A DNA stretch of 64,000 nt from Bifidobacteriaceae bacterium (GTDB lineage Bacteria; Actinomycetota; Actinomycetes; Actinomycetales; WQXJ01). Shown piece after piece: positions 18,831 through 27,677 of the stretch. A program made the translations under genes and the position numbers. The stretch lies in NCBI GenBank assembly GCA_031281585.1, contig JAITFE010000030.1:1-64000 (forward strand), given 5' to 3'. The notes under the pieces are model-generated. The model did not search any database and was not told the DNA's origin. It saw only the letters and a list, made by a program, of their open reading frames with translations. How positions within the stretch are numbered: the first letter of the stretch is position 1; the number at the start of each line of letters is the position of its first letter.

Positions 18831-20243
18831 ATGGACCTGCCCGAGTTCATCGGCGTGATGAAGCGAAGCTGGGTGCTTGTGTGCCTGATCGCGTTGGCGG
18901 GTGTCCTGGTCGGCGTGGTCGCCGGTGTGGTTCGGACGCCTCTTTACACCGCCCAAGCGCAGCTTTACGTGTCGGTCCGGGCCAGCGGCACCCTGGGAGA
19001 TTTGGTCCAGGGATCCACTTATGCGCGCCAGGCCGTGGTCAGCTACACGCAGGTCGTCACCAGCCCCTCGGTGCTCGGCGTTGTGGCCGAATCGCCGGAG
19101 GTCCCGTACACGGCAGCCGAGTTGAACGGCAAGGTGACGGCGGATTCGCCGTCAAGCACTTCGTTGATCAACATTAGGGTGTTAGATCCGGATCCCGAGG
19201 TGGCGGCGCTGATCGCGAATCAGACCGCCGCCGCGTTCATTGACGTGGTGGCTAACGAGTTGGAGCCAGCGGGGCCGGACGGCGTCAGCCCGGTGGCGAT
19301 TCACGTGATCGGGCCGGCGACCCCGCCCGGCGCGCCGAGCGGCTTGGGTCCGCTCCGGACTGGGGCGATTGGGCTGATGATGGGGCTGGTGTTCGGGGTG
19401 GCGATCGCGGTCCTGCGGTCCAAGGTCGACACACGGGTGCGGAGCGAGGAGGACGTGCGTACGGCATCGGGCAAGCCTTTGCTGGGAACTATCGCGTTCG
19501 ATCGCAACGCGGTGGCTTCCCCGCTGATCGCTGAGGCGGACCCGGATTCCATGCTGTTGGAGCACTACCGGGCGCTGCGCACGTCGCTGTCCTACGTCAA
19601 TCCGGGCGGGCCGCTGAAATCCTTTGTGATCACCAGCTCCGGACCCGGCGTGGGAAAGACCCTGACCGCGTGCAACCTGGCCTGGGTGACGGCCCGCGCG
19701 AGCGCTCGCGTTCTGCTGCTGGACTCCGACCTGCGCCATCCGCGCGTCTCGAAGACCATGCACATACCCAGGACCCCCGGCCTGTCGGACGTGCTGGCGG
19801 GACGGATCGAGCCCAGGGACGCCATCCAAAACTGGGGAGGCAGCGGACTTAGCATTATGCCGGCCGGCCACACCCCGCCGAACCCCAGCGAGTTGCTCGG
19901 CTCGAGGACCATGCGGGACCTGATGGCCTACCTTGAGGCGAATTACGACTTGGTGATGGTCGACTCGCCGCCCGTGGACCTGTTCACGGACGCCACCCTG
20001 TTGGCGAAGCTGACCGAGGGCGCGGTGGTGTTGGCGGCCTACAAGAACACCAAGGCGCACGGGTTGGCGAAGGCCGTCGAGTTGATTGAGGCGGTCGACG
20101 GCAACGTGTTCGGCGTGGTGCTGACGTGCGCCCCGGACGCTGGCTCGGAGTATTACGGCAGTTATTACGGGGGCAGGCCGGTCAGAACGGCGACCGACTC
20201 GTCGGGGCGGCGCGCGCACCGCTCCTCGGCGGCAAAGCGATGA
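18831..20243 (+). CDS. Wzz/BY-kinase fusion controlling polysaccharide chain length
   Basis: This 470-residue protein combines a Wzz-type chain-length domain with two membrane helices (about 13-33 and 175-200) and a cytosolic bacterial tyrosine-kinase domain. The kinase has Walker A GPGVGKT near 272, Walker A' LLLDSDLRHP near 300 and Walker B VMVDSPPV near 380. A C-terminal tyrosine cluster YYGSYYGG (about 440-447) is the expected autophosphorylation site. It opens the polysaccharide locus and is followed by its likely phosphatase. The combined Wzz plus kinase in one chain is the form usual in actinobacteria. Confidence 0.92.
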   Translation: MDLPEFIGVMKRSWVLVCLIALAGVLVGVVAGVVRTPLYTAQAQLYVSVRASGTLGDLVQGSTYARQAVVSYTQVVTSPSVLGVVAESPEVPYTAAELNGKVTADSPSSTSLINIRVLDPDPEVAALIANQTAAAFIDVVANELEPAGPDGVSPVAIHVIGPATPPGAPSGLGPLRTGAIGLMMGLVFGVAIAVLRSKVDTRVRSEEDVRTASGKPLLGTIAFDRNAVASPLIAEADPDSMLLEHYRALRTSLSYVNPGGPLKSFVITSSGPGVGKTLTACNLAWVTARASARVLLLDSDLRHPRVSKTMHIPRTPGLSDVLAGRIEPRDAIQNWGGSGLSIMPAGHTPPNPSELLGSRTMRDLMAYLEANYDLVMVDSPPVDLFTDATLLAKLTEGAVVLAAYKNTKAHGLAKAVELIEAVDGNVFGVVLTCAPDAGSEYYGSYYGGRPVRTATDSSGRRAHRSSAAKR

Positions 20244-20250
20244 GCCCGCG

Positions 20251-20919
20251 TTGAGCCGACCGTTCAGCGTGTTGGCGGTGTGCACCGGCAACGTTTGCCG
20301 CTCGCCCATGGCCGCCGCGCTGATAGCGCGGCACCTCGTGCGGGCGGGGGTCGGCTCTGGCCTGGTCCAGGTGGAGTCTGCGGGCACCCACGCCTTGGCG
20401 GGCGCACCCACCGACCCGCCCGTCCTGGCCATGCTGGAAGGCCTCGGCGCCCGGCCCGACACGCCGCACCGGGCGCGTTTCGTCACCGAAAACCTGGTGG
20501 ACCAGGCCGATCTGATTCTGGCCATGGCGCGGGGCCACCGCGACTGGATGGTGCGCGAATGGCCGGCTGCGGGCCGCCGGGTCTTCACCCTGAGAGAGCT
20601 GGCCGGGATCGCGGTGCAGTTCCCCTCCGAGGGACCGGTGCCCGTGGGCGGCGCCAAGGGGCGCTTGATTGGCTGCGGGTCTGCGGGGGATCCGGTCGGC
20701 GGAATACGCCCGGCCTTGACCCGCGTGGTGGAAACCGCTTCGGCGTTGAGGGGCCGGGCCACGCGGGGGTTCGCGCCGCGTGACTTCGATGTGGTGGACC
20801 CCTACCGCCGCCCCCCGGAGATCTACCGCCAAATGGCGGCGCAACTGGCCCCCGCAGCCCAGCAGGTGGCGGACTGGATAGCCACCCATGTTGAAAGGGC
20901 GGGCGCGACGTCCGCATAA
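20251..20919 (+). CDS. Low-molecular-weight protein tyrosine phosphatase
   Basis: This 222-residue phosphatase has the P-loop CTGNVCRS (C11 nucleophile, R17) and the general-acid motif DPY in VVDPYRRP near residue 187. It probably dephosphorylates the preceding BY-kinase; kinase-phosphatase pairs cycle to regulate polysaccharide export. The family is usually about 150-190 residues; this one is longer because of a glycine-rich insert near 125-160. The start is TTG at 20251, seven bases after the kinase stop; no ATG or GTG lies close to the P-loop. Confidence 0.88.
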   Translation: MSRPFSVLAVCTGNVCRSPMAAALIARHLVRAGVGSGLVQVESAGTHALAGAPTDPPVLAMLEGLGARPDTPHRARFVTENLVDQADLILAMARGHRDWMVREWPAAGRRVFTLRELAGIAVQFPSEGPVPVGGAKGRLIGCGSAGDPVGGIRPALTRVVETASALRGRATRGFAPRDFDVVDPYRRPPEIYRQMAAQLAPAAQQVADWIATHVERAGATSA

Positions 20920-21065
20920 CGTCCGGTTTGCCGCCGTGCTTCGGGCCGCGTCGGTTGGATTCGGGTCGGCGCGAACGTCGGGCGGCCCCGCCATACGGTG
21001 GCGAACAGCGTGGCCACCTTCGTGTCGCCTCCGGTCTCCGGAGGGGCTACGTGGGTCTGGCTCAT
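20920..21065 (-). pseudogene. Possible hipA 5' remnant
   Basis: An ATG at 21065 overlaps the stop of the HTH gene (ATGA), the coupling expected for hipB-hipA. The first 30 or so codons read through a stretch with VATLFATVWRG, which loosely resembles a HipA start. The frame then runs antisense into the phosphatase gene with no kinase motifs. This suggests a toxin gene cut off near its start. The call rests mainly on position and is weak. Confidence 0.25.
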
Positions 21066-21340
21066 CGCCGCACTCGCTTCGGCAGCGCGTCATCGGCCCG
21101 GGCGCGGCCGAATTCCGTCTCGTAGGGGTCGGTCGCCAGCACGATGCCGTTCAGTATTCCCAGCCCCGACGCGACCGACAGCACCGCACCGAGGCTGACC
21201 CCAAGGTCGCCATGCTCCAGCCGCCCAAGCGTGCCGCGCGCTATCCCGGCTCTGTCGGCCACCTGCTCGGCCGTCAAGCCCAGGAGCTTCCGCCAGGCGG
21301 CGAGTTGCTGGCCGATGTCGCCGGCTGCGGCCTTGACCAT
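21062..21340 (-). CDS. XRE-family HTH protein, HipB-antitoxin-like
   Basis: This 92-residue protein has an XRE helix-turn-helix (about residues 11-65: RKLLGLTAEQVADRAGIARG, then a recognition-helix LGRLEHG). The tail DPYETEFGRARADDALPKRVRR is typical of actinobacterial HipB-like antitoxins. These repress their own operon and bind the HipA kinase encoded immediately downstream. No intact HipA is present, so this copy is an orphan. It converges on the phosphatase gene. Confidence 0.75.
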   Translation of the reverse strand: MVKAAAGDIGQQLAAWRKLLGLTAEQVADRAGIARGTLGRLEHGDLGVSLGAVLSVASGLGILNGIVLATDPYETEFGRARADDALPKRVRR

Positions 21341-21595
21341 GCGTGTGGGGGGACGCGATCACATGTGGTGGCTCCCAGTAGTGTGCTCTTGGGCGACCAC
21401 AATAGCGCTTTAGGGTCGGCAAAGCGATCGCTATCCTTACTCGGTTGAAAAGGCGACCACCCGGTCGCCCTGCAGGATGCGGTCTTCTCATAACCCAGGC
21501 AGAGCGGGTTGGCGAACCGCCCGAATGACGGCGAGAAGTGCCACGCGCCTCAGGTCGGCGGGCGGGGGCCAAGTAAGCTTGTCGGCAAGTAAGCT
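21341..21595. other. Intergenic segment between HTH gene and toxin relic
   Basis: No gene is supported here. The segment should hold the promoter of the minus-strand HTH gene. Near its right end the 11-mer AAGTAAGCTTG occurs twice (21571-21581 and 21587-21597), a short direct repeat that could be an operator or a duplication scar. Confidence 0.4.
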
Positions 21596-21599
21596 TGCC

Positions 21600-21848
21600 T
21601 TGTGGGCGGCGAACCGATCATACTGGCGAGCGCGTTCAGGCATGGTCAAGCGCTGACGGCCAAAATCCCCTTCACGCGTTGCGATTCGAGGTTGTCCACT
21701 TTGTGCAAGGAGACGGCATGGTGATGGTGGTCGGTCCCAGCAGAATCGGAATCCTGATTGAGGTAGGAGTTGTCGAATGGTACGGCGACGTGGCGATAGC
21801 GCATTCGCGCACGACGACCAGGGGAAATACCTGAGGTGGTTGAAATGA
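21600..21848 (+). pseudogene. Frameshifted small toxin-like gene
   Basis: The clearest block reads HALRFEVVHFVQGDGMVMVV then GPSRIGILIEVGVVEW, a pattern seen in small actinobacterial toxin-like proteins (GPxxxGxLLEV). N-terminal-like pieces lie in other frames. The third frame after the block ends in GKYLRWLK with a stop overlapping the next ATG (ATGA at 21845). At least two frameshifts therefore seem to separate an ancestral toxin that was coupled to the gene downstream. Family assignment is by pattern memory only. Confidence 0.4.
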
Positions 21849-22111
21849 AGCGATCTTTGAAAGATCTGGAGGCGAGGGCGGACGCGTTGGCCGACGCGTT
21901 CGAGGACTACGAACCTACCGAGGCGGATCTGGGAGCTCCTCTTCCCCCGCTGACGGCGGTGCGCTTGGCGGCCTGGCGACGGGATGCCGCCGAGCGCGAC
22001 TTGGCGCAGGCAGTCCGCGCGGCACGGGAAGAGAACGTGTCGTGGCGCAAAGTGGGAGATGCGATCGGCACCTCGGGCGAGGCCGCTCGGCAGCGCTACG
22101 CCCCTTTGTAG
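21845..22111 (+). CDS. Small HTH protein, possible antitoxin
   Basis: This 88-residue protein has an acidic N-terminal helical half and a C-terminal helix-turn-helix-like segment, SWRKVGDAIGTSGEAARQRY (about 67-86), common in small actinobacterial DNA-binding antitoxins. ATG at 21845 follows GAGG; a GTG at 21836 is also in frame. Upstream lies the decayed toxin-like gene whose ancestral stop overlaps this start. It may be a surviving antitoxin or simply a small regulator. Confidence 0.6.
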   Translation: MKRSLKDLEARADALADAFEDYEPTEADLGAPLPPLTAVRLAAWRRDAAERDLAQAVRAAREENVSWRKVGDAIGTSGEAARQRYAPL

Positions 22112-22116
22112 TGCGT

Positions 22117-22290
22117 CACCCGCGCTGACTCGCCGCGCTGGCGCCGAGTCAGCGCGGGCTTGGCCGAGTCCCGATTCGTAGGAACCGGTCGCGAATACGG
22201 TGCTGTCCAGAAGCCCCAACCCTGAAGCCACCGACAGCACCGCGCCCAGGTTCCCCCCAGGCCACCGTGCTTCAAGCGTCCCCGCCGCCA
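22117..22290 (-). pseudogene. Truncated second copy of the HipB-like HTH gene
   Basis: The minus strand reads NLGAVLSVASGLGLLDSTVF and SYESGLGQARADSAPARRV, matching residues 47-91 of the HTH protein at 21340-21062. The upstream RLKHGGLG piece lies in another frame, and the N-terminal helix-turn-helix is missing. It is therefore a broken paralogue that overlaps the region just before the GT39-like start. Confidence 0.7.
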
Positions 22291-22316
22291 CAAGGGCCTC
22301 CAGTAGGATTGCCGCC

Positions 22317-23917
22317 GTGAGTGCCTCGCCGTCCTTGCGCCAATCGTTGCGTGACGCTACCCCCTACCTGGCCCTGGCTTTGCTGGCGCTGATTGTCTTG
22401 ACAACGAGCCCGCTATCCCCCTGGAGCACTGCGGTGCAGACGGCGGACTCGTCGGACTTCTTCTACGAGGGTGCACGCGTTCTGGCCGGAGCTGCGCCTT
22501 ACGTTGACTTCTTCGACCACAAGGGACCTGCGATCTTCCTGATCAACGCAGCGGGCCAGGTTGTTCTCGGCGAGTTGGGGGTGTGGTTGGTCGAGTTGAT
22601 TTCACTCTCGTTGGCGGCGTCGATCTGCTACCGAACCATGCGGGTCTTGTTCGGGACCCGAGCTTCCTTCTTGGGCACGGCCACCGTGCTGGTGTTTGTC
22701 GTCTCGTGCTTGGAGCACGGCAACTTTACCGAGGAATACGCTCTGCCTCTGGAGATGGCGGCGCTGGCGGTGCTGGTTCGTTTCGCTGCGGTAGATCGCC
22801 TAGGCCGTGTGGGTGCGGTGACAATGGGAGTGACTTGCGCGGCCGCGTTCTTGCTGAAGCTCACGACGGTCCCGCTGTGGGCGGCTTACTGCCTTGGGGT
22901 CGCCGTGTTCCTGATGGCTCGCCGCCGGACTCGCGAGGCTGCGGCCGCAGCCGTATGGTTTTTGACTGGAGCGTTGGCTGTACTGGTGCCAGTGTTCGGC
23001 TGGTTGGCCGCGAGGGGCGCGCTGGGAGCCTGTTTTGACCAGATGATCGCCTTCAACCGGGAGTACGCGGGGATCATGGGTCCAGGCGAGTCAGTCGGAA
23101 TGCTCGTCAAGTACTTTGCGCGGCCCGACACGCTCGCGGCCGTCTCCGTTCTTGTCTCCGGCGGCATGGCGCTCTGGGCCTGGCGGCGCCAGACGCGTGG
23201 GATCAGGGGGGGGGGGGGGGCTCCGCAAGAACGCGAGCAGTCGTTTTGCCATCTGGCAGATTCCTTGGCGCTGACCGTGTCTTGTTGTTGTCGCTGAGCA
23301 ACCTGGCCGCGCTGATTCTGCTGCTCGTGGCTGCGGCGATGCCTGGCCGCGCTTACGGGCACTACTTGTTGGTGCTGGCCCCCTGCCACGCACTTGTTTG
23401 CGGCTTCTTGTGGCGGGCGACGGTGGTGTTCATCGCTCGACGGAGGCCTGCAGCGCGAACTGTGCTGGCGATTGGCCTAGCGGTGTGCGTTCTGGCGGCA
23501 GGCTCGCTCTACGTGGCCTTCAGGCTCGCGCACAAGTCGCAATTCGGATTCTCATCCAGCGGCCCGGAGGCCGGGTTCCAGGCCGAAATGGCAGACGCCA
23601 TCCGGAGCAACACCCCCAACGAAGAGCCGATTCAGGTCTACGGAAACGCGAGCTGGATCTACCTTGCGTCGGATCGTCTAGCAGCCACAAAGTACCATTA
23701 CATCCCGCTAAAGGGCGAGCCGCCAGCACTCCGTGGCGAGGTGCTCGGCCTGATCGAGGACGCCCGTCCGCGCGTGATCATCGACGTAGACGACAGACTC
23801 AAGGCGACTGGCTTTGATCTCCTCCAATACAGCCTGGTCTACCAGCAGGTCGACAACGGTCTGCCAATGACCTACAGGGTCTACGCACTGCCTCAGGAGA
23901 TCCCGTCCCAGGGGTAG
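22317..23917 (+). CDS. GT39-like membrane glycosyltransferase, frame broken at a poly-G tract
   Basis: Two adjoining frames (22317-23297 and the frame that runs to 23917) together form one multi-pass glycosyltransferase of about 533 residues. The first half has an N-terminal membrane helix and the loop DSSDFFYEGARVLAG with YVDFFDHKGPA, typical of GT39-type enzymes that use lipid-linked sugars. The halves meet at 15 consecutive G bases (23206-23220). With 15 G the product stops 26 codons after the tract; 13 or 16 G would restore one frame through a glycine loop between membrane segments. GTG at 22317 is the likely start. As printed the gene is OFF or carries a tract-length error. Confidence 0.8.
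23206..23220 (+). repeat. Homopolymer of 15 G inside a glycosyltransferase
   Basis: Fifteen consecutive G bases follow GGGATCA. Runs this long are prone to slippage, and this one lies exactly where the reading frame breaks. It encodes glycines in a cytosolic loop, where length changes by one codon would be tolerated. Confidence 0.9.
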
Positions 23918-24258
23918 ATCTCATGACTCGTCTCATAGGCAGTGATTGGATTATGTGGGGTGGTGGGGTGGCGTTCCTGGTGGTGGCGGTGGCTGACCGC
24001 TTGTAGCTCGTGCACAGTTTCCGATGCACGAATCTCGCCGTTGAAGACCGCCAGATCGCTGCCGGTCAGGAAGGCGCGTGTCCTTGGCTGGGGATGGTTG
24101 CACCGCACTACCCCCAAGGTGGTTTGGCCGGATCATGGGCCCCGGGGACCTGCGCCAGTCCGACTGCTCGGCGCGTGCCGTTTCGAAACGAGGGGCCTCA
24201 TGTACACTCGACTGGCGACGAAATGATGCAAAGACCTAATCAGAAGCAGGTGACTCGC
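23918..24258. other. Intergenic region, no gene recognised
   Basis: These 341 bases between the GT39-like gene and the epimerase show no convincing coding frame. The left part is rich in TGGGG/GGTGG runs. A TACACT -10-like hexamer lies near 24203-24208 upstream of the epimerase. The GC content begins to fall here. Confidence 0.4.
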
Positions 24259-25230
24259 ATGAGGGTGTTGGTGACAGGAGCTGCCGGATTCATCGGTAGT
24301 TCCTTGGTTGACTATCTCTTGTCCGCGACGGACTACCACGTTGTGGGGATCGACAGCTTCTCCGACTACTATTCTGTGGGGACCAAAGAGAACAATATTC
24401 GGGATGCTGGGCTGTCTGAGAGATTTGCTCTGCTCCGTTGCGATCTTCTCTCTGCGGACCTTGAGGCCATCGTCCGGGAAGTCGATGTCATCTTCCACTT
24501 GGCTGGCGAGCCGGGGGTGAGGGGATCGTGGGGGCATGGATTCCGAAACTATGCGGACGCCAACATACTTGCGACACAGCGGTTGCTAGATGCAGCCCTA
24601 AGCTGCACACGGTTGCGGCGGTTCGTGTACGCCTCGTCCTCCTCAGTGTACGGGGACGCTGACCGGTACCCAGTCACCGAAATGACATTGCCGAATCCGC
24701 TGAGTCCCTATGGTGTCACAAAGTTAGCGGGCGAACATTTGTGCGGGCTATATGGCAAGGTGTTCAACCTCCCCACCACAATGCTGAGGTACTTTACCGT
24801 CTACGGTCCGCGCCAGAGACCGGACATGGCGTTCACCCGCATGCTTCGCTGCGCCGCGACGGGCACCGAATTCGATCTCTACGGCGACGGCTCGCAGATC
24901 CGCGACTTCACCTATGTGGCCGACATAGCAGCAGCGAACATTGCGGCGGCGGAAGGAGACCAGGCACCGGGCACAGTGATAAACCTTGCCGGGGGCTCGG
25001 AGGTGTCTATGCGGGAAGCGATTTCGGAGATCGAGAAGGTTACTGGGAAAAGCCTCCTTTTACGCACTCAAGGGCGTGCGTCCGGAGATGTGATGAGGAC
25101 TGGTGCCGAGACTGAGCGCGCCCATCGATTGTTGGGGTGGCGGCCCCGAGTGGGCCTGTCAGAAGGCCTGGCGAGGCAGTATCAATGGATTGTTGAGGAA
25201 CTTGAACGCACAACGGTCGGTTCAGAATGA
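24259..25230 (+). CDS. NAD-dependent nucleotide-sugar epimerase/dehydratase
   Basis: This 323-residue extended short-chain dehydrogenase has the Rossmann motif GAAGFIG (7-13) and the catalytic YxxxK at Y151-K155 in SPYGVTK, with serines SSSSVYG near 127. It resembles UDP-glucose/UDP-glucuronate 4-epimerases. It would convert a UDP-hexose or hexuronate at C4 for the polysaccharide repeat; UDP-glucuronate from the nearby ugd is a plausible substrate. It is coupled by ATGA overlap to the following GT4 gene. An in-frame ATG at 24222 is an alternative start. Confidence 0.88.
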   Translation: MRVLVTGAAGFIGSSLVDYLLSATDYHVVGIDSFSDYYSVGTKENNIRDAGLSERFALLRCDLLSADLEAIVREVDVIFHLAGEPGVRGSWGHGFRNYADANILATQRLLDAALSCTRLRRFVYASSSSVYGDADRYPVTEMTLPNPLSPYGVTKLAGEHLCGLYGKVFNLPTTMLRYFTVYGPRQRPDMAFTRMLRCAATGTEFDLYGDGSQIRDFTYVADIAAANIAAAEGDQAPGTVINLAGGSEVSMREAISEIEKVTGKSLLLRTQGRASGDVMRTGAETERAHRLLGWRPRVGLSEGLARQYQWIVEELERTTVGSE

Positions 25231-26360
25231 AGCGAATCGTATTCGCAGTTTCAAACTGCAAGAGAATCGGCCCAGTGAAGCAAACCCTGAATATAATCAG
25301 GGGGCTGGACAGGGCAGCATTTGAGCCCATTTTGGTGACGCTTTTTCCTGAAATGGACCAATCCACTTTGATAGCCGCTTATGTGGATGAAGTGCGAGAG
25401 AGGCACTGTCTCGGTCTGAGCCGTGCGCAAGCCGCAGTTCAAGGGAAGCGCCACCTGAACGAATTACTGGAGAAGATCGAGCCCGACATTATCCATGCTG
25501 TCGGTATGCCCATCTACTCTTACAGCCTCGGATACAGAAGCGCAGGACACGTAACGACGCTGCGTGCATACCTGCCCGTTGATTATCGCGATCGGTTTGG
25601 GAAGCTGGCTGGAGGGCTGCTAGCTAAGAGAGATGTTGAGTTGATCAGGCGGCAGCAGGCTGCGGAAGAAGGCGTGGTGACTTGTTCAATGGCACTCGCC
25701 GAGCTTTATGAGCGAGAGCACGGTCTGTGCCTGAAGGTGATCCGAAACGGTGTTGACACGAATTCCTATGCACCGCGAGCCGAAGGCGAGCGGCAGTCAG
25801 CACGGAGGTCATTGGGCCTGCCGAGGGAGGGCCTAATCGTGACTTATGCCGGACCAATGATAGATCGAAAAGACCAGCAATCGGCAATCGAAGGATTCCT
25901 GGCCTCGCGAATATCTGGTTCGCACCTGCTACTCCTCGGCGGAGGCGAGAACTACGACAAGTTGAGGAAACGATACTCGCGCCACTCGGCAATTATCATG
26001 CCTGGAGACGTGGAACAGGTCCGAGAGTATCTCGCTGCTTCAGATCTCTATGTGTCCACAAGCAAGTCTGAGGGGTTGCCGAATGCCGTTTTGGAGGCAA
26101 TGTCGGTGGGTCTCCCCGTTGTGCTATCCGACATTCCGCAGCATCTGGAAGTTCTGCGGTTGGCGGCTTCGGTGGGGACTTCGTACGCTCTAGGCAGGAC
26201 TTCCGATCTTGCCGAGAAACTGCTGGGTATGGCGAATCGGGATTTGGCCGGTATGGGACGGTCGGCTTCCTGTGCGGTTCGGAAGTCACTGTCTTCCGTT
26301 GAGAACAGCAGACAATACCAAAGACTATATGATCGGCTCAATATGCAAAGAGGGGCGTGA
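25227..26360 (+). CDS. GT4-family glycosyltransferase
   Basis: This 377-residue GT-B enzyme has the C-terminal donor-binding pattern SKSEGLPNAVLEAMSVGLP (about 277-295), an EX7E-type motif. It should add one sugar of the lipid-linked repeat unit on the cytosolic side. It overlaps the epimerase start-to-stop by four bases and is followed two bases later by the TupA-like gene. Codon use is more AT-rich than in flanking genes, as throughout this block. Confidence 0.88.
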   Translation: MKRIVFAVSNCKRIGPVKQTLNIIRGLDRAAFEPILVTLFPEMDQSTLIAAYVDEVRERHCLGLSRAQAAVQGKRHLNELLEKIEPDIIHAVGMPIYSYSLGYRSAGHVTTLRAYLPVDYRDRFGKLAGGLLAKRDVELIRRQQAAEEGVVTCSMALAELYEREHGLCLKVIRNGVDTNSYAPRAEGERQSARRSLGLPREGLIVTYAGPMIDRKDQQSAIEGFLASRISGSHLLLLGGGENYDKLRKRYSRHSAIIMPGDVEQVREYLAASDLYVSTSKSEGLPNAVLEAMSVGLPVVLSDIPQHLEVLRLAASVGTSYALGRTSDLAEKLLGMANRDLAGMGRSASCAVRKSLSSVENSRQYQRLYDRLNMQRGA

Positions 26361-26361
26361 T

Positions 26362-27309
26362 GTGATCGAACTATTGCGGCGTGCAGCCGCCAACCCGCCC
26401 ATGTATGGATTGTTTGCAGCGAGGCGGTGTTGGCCGCGTGGCGAAGCGTGGGACAGAAGATACTTGACCCTGCTGTATCGCGTGATGACCGGATGGAGGC
26501 TCGATCTGGACAAGCCGGTGACGTGGACGGAGAAACTGCAGTGGCTGAAACTATACGATAACAACCGCCTCTACCCGACGCTTGTCGACAAAGTTGCGGT
26601 GAAGGACTACGTCGACAGTTTGGGCGAGAGCATTTGTGTCCCGCGCACATTTGGTGTTTGGGAGCGGTTCTCAGATATAGACTTTGAGCGCCTACCTGAG
26701 CAGTTCGTGTTGAAGACGACACACGACTCTGGCGGGACTGCAATATGCCGGAATAGGGCGGAATTCGATGCGGCAGCAGCAAAAAAGGTCATTCGGCACT
26801 CCATGGGTCACCGCCTGCACAAGCAAAACCTAGAATGGCCCTACTCCGGCGCGGTCCCACGAATTCTAGCTGAGGAATTGTTGCCGGGAGATCCGCCGGA
26901 TAGGTCGCCTATTGACTACAAGTTCTTCTGCTTCAACGGAAGAGCCGAGTGCGTGTTAGTGTGTACCGACCGGGACATCGGGTATCCGAAACTCTTCTTC
27001 TTCGATCGGAGTTGGAGATTTCTGCGCTATAATCGGCAGTCGATCGCGCTGGCGCCTGGGTTTTCGCTGCCGAAGCCGCCCGCTATTGATGAGATGTTCG
27101 ACTTGGCGGGGCGATTGAGTCGGGGAATGCCGTTCGTGCGAGTGGATTTGTACTGGTCTAAGGATCGGATCTATTTCGGGGAGTTTACCTTCTACCCGAC
27201 GAGCGGGTTCTATCGGGAGATTCTTCCGGAAGCCAACTTGTATCTGGGTTCTCGGATCGACCTTAGGCTCTCCGCCGGGCATAGCGAGAAGGGCGCGCGT
27301 CACCGTTGA
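26362..27309 (+). CDS. TupA-like ATP-grasp protein
   Basis: This 315-residue soluble protein matches the TupA-like ATP-grasp family. Typical segments are WTEKLQWLKLYD near 58-69, VDKVAVKDYV near 79-88, FVLKTTHDSGG near 117 and YKFFCFNGRAECV near 193. The family was named for an enzyme of teichuronopeptide synthesis and commonly occurs in polysaccharide loci, where it may attach an amino acid or similar group to a sugar by amide ligation. The GTG at 26362 follows AGAGGGG. Substrate is unknown. Confidence 0.82.
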   Translation: MIELLRRAAANPPMYGLFAARRCWPRGEAWDRRYLTLLYRVMTGWRLDLDKPVTWTEKLQWLKLYDNNRLYPTLVDKVAVKDYVDSLGESICVPRTFGVWERFSDIDFERLPEQFVLKTTHDSGGTAICRNRAEFDAAAAKKVIRHSMGHRLHKQNLEWPYSGAVPRILAEELLPGDPPDRSPIDYKFFCFNGRAECVLVCTDRDIGYPKLFFFDRSWRFLRYNRQSIALAPGFSLPKPPAIDEMFDLAGRLSRGMPFVRVDLYWSKDRIYFGEFTFYPTSGFYREILPEANLYLGSRIDLRLSAGHSEKGARHR

Positions 27310-27677
27310 CGGTTGGCCTTTCCGGGTCAGGCTAGACATGGGAGATGGATAGAGGGGGTAGGCGGAGTGCTGAAGCCTGGAGCGACTGCCAGTCGCGTAC
27401 GTGGCTGCGGAATCGTGAAGGTGCAACCCGGAGAAGGGAACGAGAGAATGCCGCGTGCGGGGGTTGGGTCGATCAACCGATGTTCGGAAGAGCTATGGGA
27501 TCTGATTGATCCGGGGTACGTGCCGCGTTTCGAAGGGGATCCGGATCAGGCGGGTAGGCGAGGATCTTCGGCACCTGGGGCCTCGGGAGTGGGACCACGC
27601 GCCCAATGCATTTGTGGGTGCGGGTCCCCGCAGATGAAGTACGGGGTCGAGATGGGCGAATTGAACTAGGGGTAGTG
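27310..27677. other. Intergenic region, no convincing gene
   Basis: A 118-codon open frame exists at 27313-27669, but its composition is glycine/arginine-rich, it has no recognisable motif and no good start signal. It is treated as non-coding. The end of the region carries the ribosome-binding site AGGGG for the flippase gene. Confidence 0.35.

Noticed and set aside
23198-23297. Treating the poly-G break only as a sequencing error
   Set aside because: An error cannot be excluded, but a run this long inside a surface-glycan gene is itself a slippage-prone site, so the biological explanation is kept and the test stated.
24010-24258. Upstream extension of the epimerase
   Set aside because: The Rossmann motif begins directly after ATG 24259. 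The upstream peptide is unlike the family and includes low-complexity Trp/Arg stretches.
27313-27669. 118-codon frame between the TupA-like and flippase genes
   Set aside because: It has unusual composition, no motif, no good start signal, and no gene is expected there.
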